A DNA stretch of 64,000 nucleotides from Nitrososphaerota archaeon (GTDB taxonomy: Archaea > Thermoproteota > Nitrososphaeria > Nitrososphaerales > Nitrosopumilaceae): assembly GCA_016215465.1 (NCBI GenBank), contig JACRJT010000046.1, positions 61,261 to 125,260 on the forward strand, in the 5' to 3' direction. The stretch's first letter is position 1. Each line of letters begins with the position of its first letter. The translations under genes and the position numbers were made by a program. Of the stretch, positions 52,439 through 60,253 are shown piece by piece. The notes beneath the pieces are model-generated. The model did not search any database, was not told the origin of the DNA, and saw only the letters and a list, made by a program, of their open reading frames with translations.

Positions 52439-53234
52439 CAGATCATCAATTAGAATAATTGAAAAAATAATAGACGAAACACCTACTGTGAGAACGCTTG
52501 TGTTCTCAGATGATTCTCTGTCAAATGTTTTGCCTGGACAGTTTGCAATGGTGTGGATTCCAGGAGTAAACGAACTGCCTATGAGCGTAATGGTGACAGA
52601 AGAAAAGGGAAAGGCAGCATTTACTGTTCGAAAGCGCGGAGTGTCGTCTACTACCATGTATGATTTGCAGGTCGGCAGCCAAATTGGCGTCCGGGGGCCA
52701 TACGGAAACTCGTTTACCATAAAGGACGGGAAAATCCTTCTAGTTGGCGGTGGGACGGGGCTTGTTCCGTTGCTGAGGCTTGCCAAGTTCGCAAAACCTA
52801 CAAACGAGGTAATCATTCTGATGGGCTCAAAAACAAAAGACGAGGTGTTCTTCGAGGACATGGCAAACAAGATCCTTGCAAAAAACAAACACCAAGTTGT
52901 GGCATGCACCGAGGATGGCTCGTACGGGCAAAAGGGATTTGTCACAGACGTGATGGAAAAACTACTCCGAGACGCCACATTTGATGGGATCTACACCTGC
53001 GGCCCAGAACTGATGATGTACAAGGTGGTGCAAATGGCAAACTCCAAAAATACATTTGTTGAGGCAAGCCTTGAGCGAATGATGAAGTGCGGAATTGGAA
53101 TGTGCGGCAGCTGCTGCATGGATGATGTCCTTGTATGCCATGACGGGACTGTCTTTGATGGAGAGTTTCTTGCAAAAAGCCAAGAATTTGGACACACCCA
53201 CAGAAGCAAAGCAGGCATCTTGGAAAACTACTAG
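52422..53234 (+). CDS. pyrK: dihydroorotate dehydrogenase B, electron transfer subunit
   Basis: 270 residues: FAD-binding (VRKRGVSSTTMYD, GVRGPYGNSF), NAD-binding (LLVGGGTGLVPLLRL, TCGPELMMYKV), and a C-terminal 2Fe-2S cluster with CGIGMCGSCC and a later VCHDGTVF. Sends electrons from dihydroorotate to NAD. Start codon is the first ATG inside pyrD. Confidence 0.94.
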   Translation: MQEISNRSSIRIIEKIIDETPTVRTLVFSDDSLSNVLPGQFAMVWIPGVNELPMSVMVTEEKGKAAFTVRKRGVSSTTMYDLQVGSQIGVRGPYGNSFTIKDGKILLVGGGTGLVPLLRLAKFAKPTNEVIILMGSKTKDEVFFEDMANKILAKNKHQVVACTEDGSYGQKGFVTDVMEKLLRDATFDGIYTCGPELMMYKVVQMANSKNTFVEASLERMMKCGIGMCGSCCMDDVLVCHDGTVFDGEFLAKSQEFGHTHRSKAGILENY

Positions 53235-53319
53235 TCTGAAATCTGCAACACATCCCAATCCGGAGCCTGATCGCACCTAAAGGTTTAAAATCAATGAAAA
53301 TCGAATCGCTAATTGAGAT

Positions 53320-55047
53320 ATGGGTCACCCGAAGATCGTTTTAACCGCCGATCGAACATTGATGTCGAACTATCGTGGGATATCACTTGCAACATTCTTT
53401 GGGTGCGCGCCAGCAATTGACCCAAACCGGGACAAGAACAGCTTCTGGTACAAGATTCTAAAAAACCAAGTAACACCAAGGGTTTTGTTTGATTTTATCT
53501 GCAAGCCAATTCCTCACACAAACGGAGTTGCCAACTTTGCGCCATACGGGTTGCGAAAAGTAGAGGCAGGACTTTTGCGTGACGGCTACAAGCGCGAAGA
53601 CGTTGTAGTGGCACACCCTGACTATGTGGGCCAGTTCATCGGACCAGAAACCGAAGTAGTCGGAACATACGAGATGGACCCACTTGGAATGGGACCGGTT
53701 ACAATGACTTTCACATATGGCAGAAAGCAAATGTCGTATGACGAATTTTACAACAGGGACCTTCACATGAAAATTAACGAGGCAAAGAAAAAGAACGGAA
53801 GCAAGGCCCGAGTAATCGCAGGTGCATCTGGCACATGGCAGTACAACTATGATCCTGCAAAGATAGAAGAGTATGGCCTATATGCAATACTTGAAGGCGA
53901 GCTTGGCGGAATTGCGCCAGAAATTGACGGCCATGCAGGACGATTCTTTGATTATATGATTAACAACGAATTTGACAACATGAATCCGTTTAGAAAAAGA
54001 AGCGACTTCAAAGTGGACATTAAGGAATTCAAACGCGACGACAAGACATACCACGGAAGGTTTGTCAACTTTTGGGACAGGCCGGAACTGGAGGACATTC
54101 CTGATATCGTGGAGCCAAGCATGCACGGAATGGTTGAGGTGATGCGAGGATGCGGACGCGGATGCAAATTCTGCGATGTGACATTGCGTTCTTTGAGATA
54201 TTATTCGCCTGAAAAAGTAAAGCGCGAAATCGAGGTCAACATCAAAAAGGGCGGGCTGAAAAACGCATGGATTCACAGCGACGACATTTTCGTCTACGGA
54301 ATGGATCCTAGAACAAACAAGCAGATGGAGCCAAACAGGGAGGCACTGGAGGAACTCTTTACTGCTGTCATGTCAACTGGAATATACCACACAAACCCCA
54401 CACACGGAACGCTTGCAGGAGCTATAGCAGATGAAAAGCTAATTCCAAATCTATCTAGAATAATCAAGTCAGGACCGACAAACCTAACTGGAATCCAGTG
54501 CGGATTTGAAACTGGCAGCCTCCGACTGATTGGAAAATACGCTGACAGAAAGCTTGCCCCGTACAAGCCAGAGGAATGGCACTGGGTTGTAAAAGAAGGA
54601 GTAAAAACGCTAAACGAGAACTATTGGGTTCCTGCATTTACGCTAATCATGGGACTTGACAATGACGAGACTCCTGAGGACTCTTGGGAGACTATATCAC
54701 TCATATCTGAACTAGAGCGAGAGCAGCCAGACGCAATGTTTACTGCAACACCGCTTACGTTTGTGCCAATTGGATTGCTAGAAAAATCAGAATTCTTTAA
54801 CATTGGAAACGAGATGGATCCTGCCCAGCTTGGCGTGATGTACAAGACATGGCAGCACAACTTCAAGTACGGAATCCAGAAATTCATGACCAAGACAGGA
54901 AGTCACGGCTCCGCACAGAAGAGCTTCTTTAACCTGATTGCAAGATCCCTTGGGGGAGTCCCACTTGGTGCAATGGAAAGATATGCAAGAAGAAAGGGCC
55001 CCGAGCACGAAAAGGTAATTGAGACAATCAAAGCAAAATACTGGTAA
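53320..55047 (+). CDS. radical SAM protein with N-terminal cobalamin-binding-like domain
   Basis: 575 residues. The radical SAM cluster motif is CGRGCKFC at about 276-283 with AdoMet-site GFETGS later. The N-terminal 200 residues (TADRTLMSNYRG, PYGLRKVEAGLLRDGYKRED, HPDYVGQFIGPETEVVG, DPLGMGP) look like a Rossmann-type B12-binding region. GTTTAAAAT at 53282-53290 serves as the promoter. Archaeal lipid enzymes (Grs, Tes) are also radical SAM proteins, but I cannot claim that assignment. Confidence 0.8.
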   Translation: MGHPKIVLTADRTLMSNYRGISLATFFGCAPAIDPNRDKNSFWYKILKNQVTPRVLFDFICKPIPHTNGVANFAPYGLRKVEAGLLRDGYKREDVVVAHPDYVGQFIGPETEVVGTYEMDPLGMGPVTMTFTYGRKQMSYDEFYNRDLHMKINEAKKKNGSKARVIAGASGTWQYNYDPAKIEEYGLYAILEGELGGIAPEIDGHAGRFFDYMINNEFDNMNPFRKRSDFKVDIKEFKRDDKTYHGRFVNFWDRPELEDIPDIVEPSMHGMVEVMRGCGRGCKFCDVTLRSLRYYSPEKVKREIEVNIKKGGLKNAWIHSDDIFVYGMDPRTNKQMEPNREALEELFTAVMSTGIYHTNPTHGTLAGAIADEKLIPNLSRIIKSGPTNLTGIQCGFETGSLRLIGKYADRKLAPYKPEEWHWVVKEGVKTLNENYWVPAFTLIMGLDNDETPEDSWETISLISELEREQPDAMFTATPLTFVPIGLLEKSEFFNIGNEMDPAQLGVMYKTWQHNFKYGIQKFMTKTGSHGSAQKSFFNLIARSLGGVPLGAMERYARRKGPEHEKVIETIKAKYW

Positions 55048-55080
55048 CACATAAATTCAAAGCAAAAACCATTCTAAAAC

Positions 55081-55263
55081 ATGCCAACACACGGATCGAT
55101 TACAAAAGCAGGAAAAGTTAGGGGCCAAACACCAAAAGTTGAAGGCCGCAAGAAAATCAGCGTTTCATCAAGCCTGAGAAACAAGAGCAATTTTAAAAAG
55201 AGATTCGTTCTGCACAGAACCCCTGGACAAAACAAGCCGGGACAAAGAAAGAGAAAACGATAA
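55081..55263 (+). CDS. rps30e: 30S ribosomal protein S30e
   Basis: 60 residues, very basic: THGSITKAGKVRGQTPKVEG, SSLRNKSNFKKRF and a GQNKPGQRKRKR end. eS30 is found in eukaryotes and in part of the archaea including Thaumarchaeota; no ubiquitin fusion is present here. Located 33 bases after the radical SAM gene. Confidence 0.93.
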   Translation: MPTHGSITKAGKVRGQTPKVEGRKKISVSSSLRNKSNFKKRFVLHRTPGQNKPGQRKRKR

Positions 55264-55330
55264 TCGTTTCTGTAAGAAATCTAATTTTCAATTAAAAATT
55301 TTCAATTAGTTTTGCTAGAAATGTGTAATT

Positions 55331-55762
55331 GTGCAAATCAAACACACAACAGTTTACCTATTGCGGCGTGATGGTATAATCGGCGAAGCTGTCACCAAAT
55401 GCTACGTCCTATCTAGCGTTGGTCTTAAGTTTCGCAAATTTTTTGCCTCGTATGATTCCTACGCGCCTGTTATATTGTTTGGAGTGATATCTGGTATAAT
55501 CCCAGGAGTCATTTGGGGCGTGTTTACCCATTTGGTTGAAAGTTGGGACGTGCAAATCCCCAACTTTCGATCATCAATTCTAGGTGAATGGAAATTCAAT
55601 CAATTGCGTTTTATCGAATCTGTCTGGAATCACTCCATGTCGTGCATTTGCCATGAATGTAAAATCATGTTCTTTTCCCAACAGGGACTGGAAGTACACA
55701 ATCAACAGAAGCATAAGAAAGTAGAAGAAAAGGATAACCGGATACTGGACTCATTCGCATGA
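55331..55762 (+). CDS. membrane protein with C2H2 zinc finger
   Basis: 143 residues from GTG 55331. One membrane segment (about 45-66; SYAPVILFGVISGIIPGVIW) and a C-terminal classic zinc finger C-x2-C-x12-H-x4-H (Cys107, Cys110, His123, His128). Two copies of AATTTTCAATTA precede it (55283-55294, 55298-55309). Membrane tethering of a C2H2 finger is unusual; function unknown. Confidence 0.65.
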   Translation: MQIKHTTVYLLRRDGIIGEAVTKCYVLSSVGLKFRKFFASYDSYAPVILFGVISGIIPGVIWGVFTHLVESWDVQIPNFRSSILGEWKFNQLRFIESVWNHSMSCICHECKIMFFSQQGLEVHNQQKHKKVEEKDNRILDSFA

Positions 55763-55829
55763 ATCTATTTAATAAAATGATTTTTGGGAATTGATTCTCA
55801 ACACTTTATCTTTTTTCTTTTGACGCATA

Positions 55830-55946
55830 TTGGCAAGGAAAAACGTTTCTTTGTGCTGTACGAGTAAGAGGATAACAAAGATGAGCAAAACTGGAAAGAT
55901 AAAATCATTAAACGAATTTACAACATGCCTACTTCGTGGATTGTAA
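55830..55946 (+). CDS. possible small ORF containing an rnhB fragment
   Basis: 38 residues from TTG 55830 (MARKNVSLCCTSKRITKMSK then TGKIKSLNEF). CTTTATCT at 55804-55811 is at the leaderless distance. Its middle is the exact 34-base rnhB copy in the rnhB reading frame. The end overlaps the convergent DUF190 gene. More likely a gene relic than a protein, but the promoter and frame are suggestive. Confidence 0.3.
   Translation: MARKNVSLCCTSKRITKMSKTGKIKSLNEFTTCLLRGL
55875..55908. repeat. 34-base exact repeat, copy outside rnhB
   Basis: Identical to 49222-49255. Flanks differ on both sides except for a short similarity upstream at protein level (KRITK against GREITK). No target duplication or integrase is seen next to it. 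It sits between the zinc-finger gene and the DUF190-crcB operon. Confidence 0.9.
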
Positions 55947-56232
55947 CTAGTCCGTTATCATCTACAAACTCTTTGATTTTTGGAAGTATCTTCTCAAGTT
56001 TTGATAGTTCATCAACAACCTCAATTACCATTGGCATGTTTATCGTGATTCCCTCAATCTGTACATCTGATTTTCCGCGTTTGCCATATCCCGATACTCC
56101 AGTCCAGACTGTGGCACCAGAGATCTTGCCTTCTTTTAATACATCCAAAATGAGCTTGTGGATTCGCTTTCCTTTCACACTATCATTTTTCTTTATTCTG
56201 ATTATGACTTGATACATTTTCTGTGTGCGCAT
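55918..56232 (-). CDS. DUF190 (PII-like) protein
   Basis: 104 residues with the PII-like pattern of DUF190: YQVIIRIKKNDSVKGKRIHKL, EGKISGATVWTGVSGYGKRG and PMVIEVVDELSKLEKILPKI. Commonly paired with CrcB; here it follows crcB with 1 base between. Probably regulates or senses for the exporter. Confidence 0.88.
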   Translation of the reverse strand: MRTQKMYQVIIRIKKNDSVKGKRIHKLILDVLKEGKISGATVWTGVSGYGKRGKSDVQIEGITINMPMVIEVVDELSKLEKILPKIKEFVDDNGLVTIHEVGML

Positions 56233-56233
56233 T

Positions 56234-56632
56234 TTAACTCAATCCTCCTTTCACAATCACACTCATCAATGTTTTGCCTGCAAGTGTTGCACCAATTGAT
56301 AGGCCGACATTTGCAAGTATGTTTGTCGCAGCCAAGCTGAACTGTTTGTTATTCAAAAGACCGTCTGTTTCGAGTGCAAAAGAAGACATTGTAGTAAGCG
56401 AACCACAAAAACCGACGGCAATCAATAATGCATATCTCCCATCAAGATTCCATTGCTGTGATATTACAAAAAATAATCCAAGAATGAAACTTCCAACTAT
56501 GTTTACAATCAAGACATTAGCCTGGAGTGCTCCAAAGAGAATTGGTGATTCTGTTATTCGGTACCGTAGAAAAGTACCTGCCAATCCGCCTGTTGCCAAC
56601 AATGCTAATTCAATTATTTTCATGCCTACCAT
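56234..56632 (-). CDS. crcB: CrcB/Fluc fluoride channel
   Basis: 132 residues with four membrane segments. Diagnostic GGLAGTFLRYRI, LIVNIVGSFILGLFF and GFCGSLTTMSSFALE. Exports fluoride as an antiparallel dimer. ATG 56632 is supported by AAGGAG 6 bases upstream; a longer frame to 56665 is also open. Upstream leader of about 70 bases to an AT-rich promoter near 56730-56745. Confidence 0.93.
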   Translation of the reverse strand: MVGMKIIELALLATGGLAGTFLRYRITESPILFGALQANVLIVNIVGSFILGLFFVISQQWNLDGRYALLIAVGFCGSLTTMSSFALETDGLLNNKQFSLAATNILANVGLSIGATLAGKTLMSVIVKGGLS

Positions 56633-56731
56633 TTTTCTCCTTGTTTTGGTGGACATTATCGGCATTTTACAAAATGCGGTTCAGGTTTTCACGCCTTGGC
56701 TAATGTCATAGCCTGTTCCATCTGTACCTTG

Positions 56732-57307
56732 TTATTTAATTAATTTTATGTCAATCGGCTTTTGGTTGTACCGTAGAGCAACCTCGTTTATGTCTTTGAT
56801 TATTTTGATCGTGTCTGGATATTTTCTGATGTTTTTAAGAATGTCGCTTTTTATTGCATTCGTGTAGTGTAGAATTTTCATTATTGTTTTGATTTTCTTT
56901 GCATTGGACATGCTTGAGATGTGAACTTGTTTAAGATTTGAAGCAATGTCGCAAAGTTTTATCATCTTTGCTTCAAGCGAAGATCTTCTGAGCTGTTTTA
57001 CATATTGTAGCATTTGTGCCCTTTTTGACAACTTGCTGTCTTTTGTCAAAGATAATACCAATGAGGCAACTTTTTTGCCAAACAATTGATCGATTTCATC
57101 AAAAGTTGTATCGGTGTCCTCAACGATATCATGAAGCCACGCTGCAGCTAAAACATCTTCGTCAGTCATTTCTATGTTCTTTAATCTGTTGACTACTGAC
57201 TTTAAGTGCATATGGGCTGTGGTCGTGCCGTCTTTTCTCAACTGACCCGAATGCTTTTTCTTGGCAAAAAGTTCTGCAGATTTAACTTTGGATTTTGTAT
57301 TTGTCAT
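56732..57307 (-). CDS. Mesh1/SpoT-like HD hydrolase
   Basis: 191 residues. HSGQLRKDG, AHMHLKSVV (His33), AAAWLHDIVEDTDTTFDEI (His59-Asp60, Glu-Asp pair) and KLCDIASNLKQV (Asp, Asn) reproduce the metal-dependent hydrolase site of RelA/SpoT and of Mesh1. No synthetase or regulatory domain. Such proteins remove the 3' diphosphate from (p)ppGpp, or dephosphorylate NADPH in the Mesh1 case. It lies directly upstream of crcB, same direction. Confidence 0.82.
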   Translation of the reverse strand: MTNTKSKVKSAELFAKKKHSGQLRKDGTTTAHMHLKSVVNRLKNIEMTDEDVLAAAWLHDIVEDTDTTFDEIDQLFGKKVASLVLSLTKDSKLSKRAQMLQYVKQLRRSSLEAKMIKLCDIASNLKQVHISSMSNAKKIKTIMKILHYTNAIKSDILKNIRKYPDTIKIIKDINEVALRYNQKPIDIKLIK

Positions 57308-57366
57308 CAATCCCTATCAGTACGCCGTCTTTCCTTATTTTCCTTTCAGCAGAGCAGAATCAGGAA

Positions 57367-57492
57367 ATGTGTTTTACGGTAAAAAATCTGACATGCTTAA
57401 CTTTATGTCAAATTTGTAGTTTTGAATCAAAAAAACACGCATCGCAACTGCAAAGCACTAAATGGGTGACGACACCCTATACTGTACAATGA
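57367..57492 (+). CDS. possible small cysteine-rich protein
   Basis: 41 residues from ATG 57367 with four cysteines (FTVKNLTCLTLCQICSF). Its TGA overlaps the ATG of the following zinc-ribbon ORF (ATGA), which is the main support that it is expressed. No family recognised. Confidence 0.35.
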   Translation: MCFTVKNLTCLTLCQICSFESKKHASQLQSTKWVTTPYTVQ

Positions 57493-57593
57493 GATGCGAG
57501 AACTGTGGCGAAATTTTGAAAGAACCTAAATCTGACACTGTCATAGTATGTGGTAACTGTGGGCAGGAGTCTAAGAAGACTATTAAAGTCTAA
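57489..57593 (+). CDS. small zinc-ribbon protein
   Basis: 34 residues: MRCENCGEILKEP, then VIVCGNCGQESKK. The two CxxC pairs make a compact zinc ribbon. It overlaps the upstream cysteine-rich ORF by 4 bases. Function unknown; possibly an RNA polymerase or translation accessory. Confidence 0.6.
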   Translation: MRCENCGEILKEPKSDTVIVCGNCGQESKKTIKV

Positions 57594-57674
57594 AACCCAA
57601 TTTCATAAATATCATACTTTTTCAAATCCTGAAATCTGGATCATGTTTTTATCTTGATATCATACATTAGGAAC

Positions 57675-58151
57675 ATGGTAGTTAACATCGGAATCTCCGA
57701 TGGAAACAGGAAGGGCGTAAACCAAATTCTAAACGATCTTTTGGCAGACCAGTATGTATTGTACACAAAGACTCGAAACTATCACTGGAATGTCACCGGC
57801 ATGCAGTTCAATGACCTGCACAAGTTCTTTGAATCGCAATATGCTGCACTAGATGCATCAATAGACGCCGTTGCTGAAAGAATTCGCTCCCTTGGGGGAA
57901 TGAGTACGGCAACCCTTGCTGAATTTTCAAAAAATTCGAGGCTAAAAGAGCATCCTGCCAAGTATCCTGATGCCAAGGTGATGATCTCAAACCTGCTATC
58001 TGATCACGAGGCAACAATACGCAATCTGAGAAAAGACATCGACGCATGCGACAAGAAACATCACGATGTTGGAACTGCAGATTTTCTTACCGGGCTGATG
58101 GAAGAGCATGAAAAGATGGCCTGGATGCTACGCGCATTCTTGGATAAATGA
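57675..58151 (+). CDS. dps: Dps-family ferritin-like protein
   Basis: 158 residues from ATG 57675. YHWNVTGMQFNDLHKFFESQYAALD split over the ferroxidase helix gives His, His, Asp and Glu ligands (HWNV, LHKF, DASID, ERI) of the Dps type. Stores iron and protects DNA from peroxide. TTTTTATCTT at 57644-57653 gives a leaderless start; the frame from 57654 is unlikely. Confidence 0.93.
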   Translation: MVVNIGISDGNRKGVNQILNDLLADQYVLYTKTRNYHWNVTGMQFNDLHKFFESQYAALDASIDAVAERIRSLGGMSTATLAEFSKNSRLKEHPAKYPDAKVMISNLLSDHEATIRNLRKDIDACDKKHHDVGTADFLTGLMEEHEKMAWMLRAFLDK

Positions 58152-58218
58152 TTAATCAAATCAACTAGCAAATCCTGCACTCGATGAAGCATATCTGTTG
58201 CCCTTATTTTGGGTGCAA

Positions 58219-58395
58219 TCAAACGTCTTTTATTTTTGATTTGACTTTTTGTATCACTTCGTCTGGAATCGTAGACATTTTATGCGCATTTTTAGCGTGT
58301 TCTGATATTTTTTGAAACAATTCCTTTTCATCTTTAGATGTGACTGACCATGCGCATCCATCTACAACATCCCCGCACGCGAATTTTTTTGCCAT
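58219..58395 (-). CDS. DUF1059 protein
   Basis: 58 residues: MAKKFACGDVVDGCAWSV, then KDEKELFQKISEHAKNAHKM and a basic end. This matches small DUF1059 proteins, which carry two conserved cysteines (7 and 14) and are abundant in Thaumarchaeota. Not found by longer-ORF methods. Divergent from radA. Confidence 0.85.
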   Translation of the reverse strand: MAKKFACGDVVDGCAWSVTSKDEKELFQKISEHAKNAHKMSTIPDEVIQKVKSKIKDV

Positions 58396-58534
58396 GCTTT
58401 TAGTTCACGCACTCTGATTTAAGAATCTCTTGACTGCAAACCTAATTTTGTGCCCAGAAAAGAGAAAAACCACGACACATGCATGAAAGATAGATCCTTG
58501 AACTCGATCTCTTGTTGACAAGATTTACATACCA

Positions 58535-58576
58535 ATACCTTTAATTAGGTATGGTACGGTACCATACGGTATGGTA
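58535..58576. promoter_or_regulatory. nested inverted and direct repeats in the radA promoter
   Basis: ATACCT-TTAATT-AGGTAT (58535-58552) is symmetric around the TATA-like TTTAATTA. GTATGGTAC-G-GTACCATAC (58549-58567) follows, and GGTATGGTA occurs at 58548-58556 and again at 58568-58576, 20 bases apart. The second direct copy covers the ATG at 58571. Very likely a binding array of a regulator controlling radA. Confidence 0.7.
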
Positions 58577-59572
58577 GATGAATTAAGATTAGACAGTCTT
58601 GACGGCGTAGGCCCAGTCACGACAAAAAAGCTAAGCGACGCAGGAATTCACAATATTATGGATCTGATTGTACGAGGTCCGGTGGATGTTTCCGAAGTCA
58701 CTGGCATGGATAGAGAAGCAGCAGAAAAAATTGTAACTAAAGCAAGACAAACAATGGTTGAGCAGGGACTGATCACAAAGGATTTTGTCACAGCAACCGA
58801 GATTTACAAAAGAAGACTAGACATTGGCAAAATAGCGACTGGAACAGAATGCCTTGACATGTTATTTGACGGAGGCGTTGAAACCCAGGCACTAACCGAA
58901 GTCTATGGGGAATTTGGCTCAGGAAAGACCCAGTTCTGCCTTACAATGTGCGTTAACGTTCAAAAAAGTAAGGAGGAAGGCGGCCTTGGAGGCGGAGTGT
59001 TGTACATTGATACTGAAAACACCTTCAGACCTGAAAGAATCGTTTCCATTGCAAAGGCAAAAGGACTCGACCCTGAAAAGGTACTTGACAACATCATAGT
59101 TGCAAGAGCATACAACAGCGCCCACCAAACACTGATCCTAGAAGAAGCAGGACCAATCATAGAGCAGCACAACATAAAGCTAATCGTGGCAGATTCCGCA
59201 GTAGGACTGTTCAGATCAGAATACCTTGGAAGAGGAACCTTATCTGACAGACAGCAAAGAATAAACCGCTTTGTACACTTGCTTGTAAGAACTGCAGAGA
59301 CGTACAACTGTGCTGCAATCGCGACAAACCAAGTCATGGCATCACCTGACGTGTTCTTTGGCGACCCAATCCGTGCAATTGGAGGAAACGTAGTTGCCCA
59401 TACTAGCACCTACCGTGTTTACTTCAAAAAGTCGGGCAAAAAGAGAATCGCAAGAATGGTCGACAGTCCTCATCATCCGGAGCAAGAGGTAATCTTTACA
59501 GTTACCGAAGCCGGTGTCGCAGACCCCGATGACGAAACAAAAAAGAAGAAAAAATCCGAAGACTCTGAGTAA
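58571..59572 (+). CDS. radA: DNA repair and recombination protein RadA
   Basis: 333 residues. N-terminal helix-hairpin-helix (LDGVGPVTTKKLSDAGI), Walker A GEFGSGKTQ at about 117-125, Walker B LIVADSAVGLFRSEYLGRGT, and loop 2 ATNQVMASPDVFFGDP. Archaeal Rad51 counterpart that pairs homologous strands. ATG 58571 is 23-32 bases after the TTTAATTA box, so leaderless. No intein. It has an acidic lysine end. Confidence 0.97.
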   Translation: MVDELRLDSLDGVGPVTTKKLSDAGIHNIMDLIVRGPVDVSEVTGMDREAAEKIVTKARQTMVEQGLITKDFVTATEIYKRRLDIGKIATGTECLDMLFDGGVETQALTEVYGEFGSGKTQFCLTMCVNVQKSKEEGGLGGGVLYIDTENTFRPERIVSIAKAKGLDPEKVLDNIIVARAYNSAHQTLILEEAGPIIEQHNIKLIVADSAVGLFRSEYLGRGTLSDRQQRINRFVHLLVRTAETYNCAAIATNQVMASPDVFFGDPIRAIGGNVVAHTSTYRVYFKKSGKKRIARMVDSPHHPEQEVIFTVTEAGVADPDDETKKKKKSEDSE

Positions 59573-59605
59573 GTCTTAAAATAAGGGCTTCCAACCCATT
59601 TCTTT

Positions 59606-59908
59606 ATGACTACAAAGAAGCCATCTGGCCACTCTCACGGTTTTAGATACAAGTCCAGATCTGTATTGACAAAGGATGCACCGCGTGGAGTTTCTTTTCT
59701 AATGAGAGAATACCATGTAGGAGAGCAAGCGCTAGTCATCATCGATCCAAGACAGCACAAGGCAATGCCTCACAAGCGATACCACGGAAAGGTGGGCAAA
59801 ATCACGGATGTGAGCAGAAGGGTAGTCACAATGGATGTAAAACTGGGGAACAAGACGAAAACCTTAATCACTAGATTAGACCATATCAAACCGTTCGGTG
59901 TAAAGTAA
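59606..59908 (+). CDS. rpl21e: 50S ribosomal protein L21e
   Basis: 100 residues: SGHSHGFRYKSRSVLTKDAP, YHVGEQALVIIDPRQHKAMPHK, RYHGKVGKITDVS. eL21 binds near the central protuberance. First gene of a conserved archaeal cluster with rpo4, DUF655, ksgA and hemK; next gene starts with no gap. Confidence 0.96.
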   Translation: MTTKKPSGHSHGFRYKSRSVLTKDAPRGVSFLMREYHVGEQALVIIDPRQHKAMPHKRYHGKVGKITDVSRRVVTMDVKLGNKTKTLITRLDHIKPFGVK

Positions 59909-60235
59909 ATGGAACAAGTAAAAAAAAGCCAGCCTATTTCACTTGCTGAAGTAAAAGAAATTCTTGAAAAGGAAGACGCTGAAAAAATGGATCAAATTCA
60001 GCGATGGACTTATGATTATGTTACCAAGTTTGCCAAAGTAGAGGCAAAGGCAGCAAAGAAAATCAAGCAAGATCTCAAAAAAGAATGCGGCCTCACCGAA
60101 GAAGAGGCAGTGGAAATTGTAAACATCATGCCAAGCTCCTTAGCTGAGCTTCGAGCGTTTACGTTTGGCTGGAAAAAACTAATTCTTGCTGAAACACTAG
60201 AAAAAATCCTAAACATTCTCAAGGGGAACTCCTAA
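59909..60235 (+). CDS. rpo4: RNA polymerase subunit Rpo4 (RpoF)
   Basis: 108 residues, all helical: SLAEVKEILEKEDAEKMDQIQRWTYDYV split in two, LTEEEAVEIVNIMPSSLAELRAF. Forms the stalk with Rpo7. Directly follows L21e, the conserved order in archaea. Confidence 0.92.
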   Translation: MEQVKKSQPISLAEVKEILEKEDAEKMDQIQRWTYDYVTKFAKVEAKAAKKIKQDLKKECGLTEEEAVEIVNIMPSSLAELRAFTFGWKKLILAETLEKILNILKGNS

Positions 60236-60253
60236 TACAGAAAGTGAATTCCC

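Noticed and set aside
56632..56730. Fluoride riboswitch (crcB motif) in the crcB leader
   Set aside because: The leader contains AGATGGAACAG, GCTATGAC and AACCGC plus a GCATTT/AAATGC hairpin, fragments that recall the motif, but order and spacing do not match the consensus as I know it. A covariance-model search would decide.
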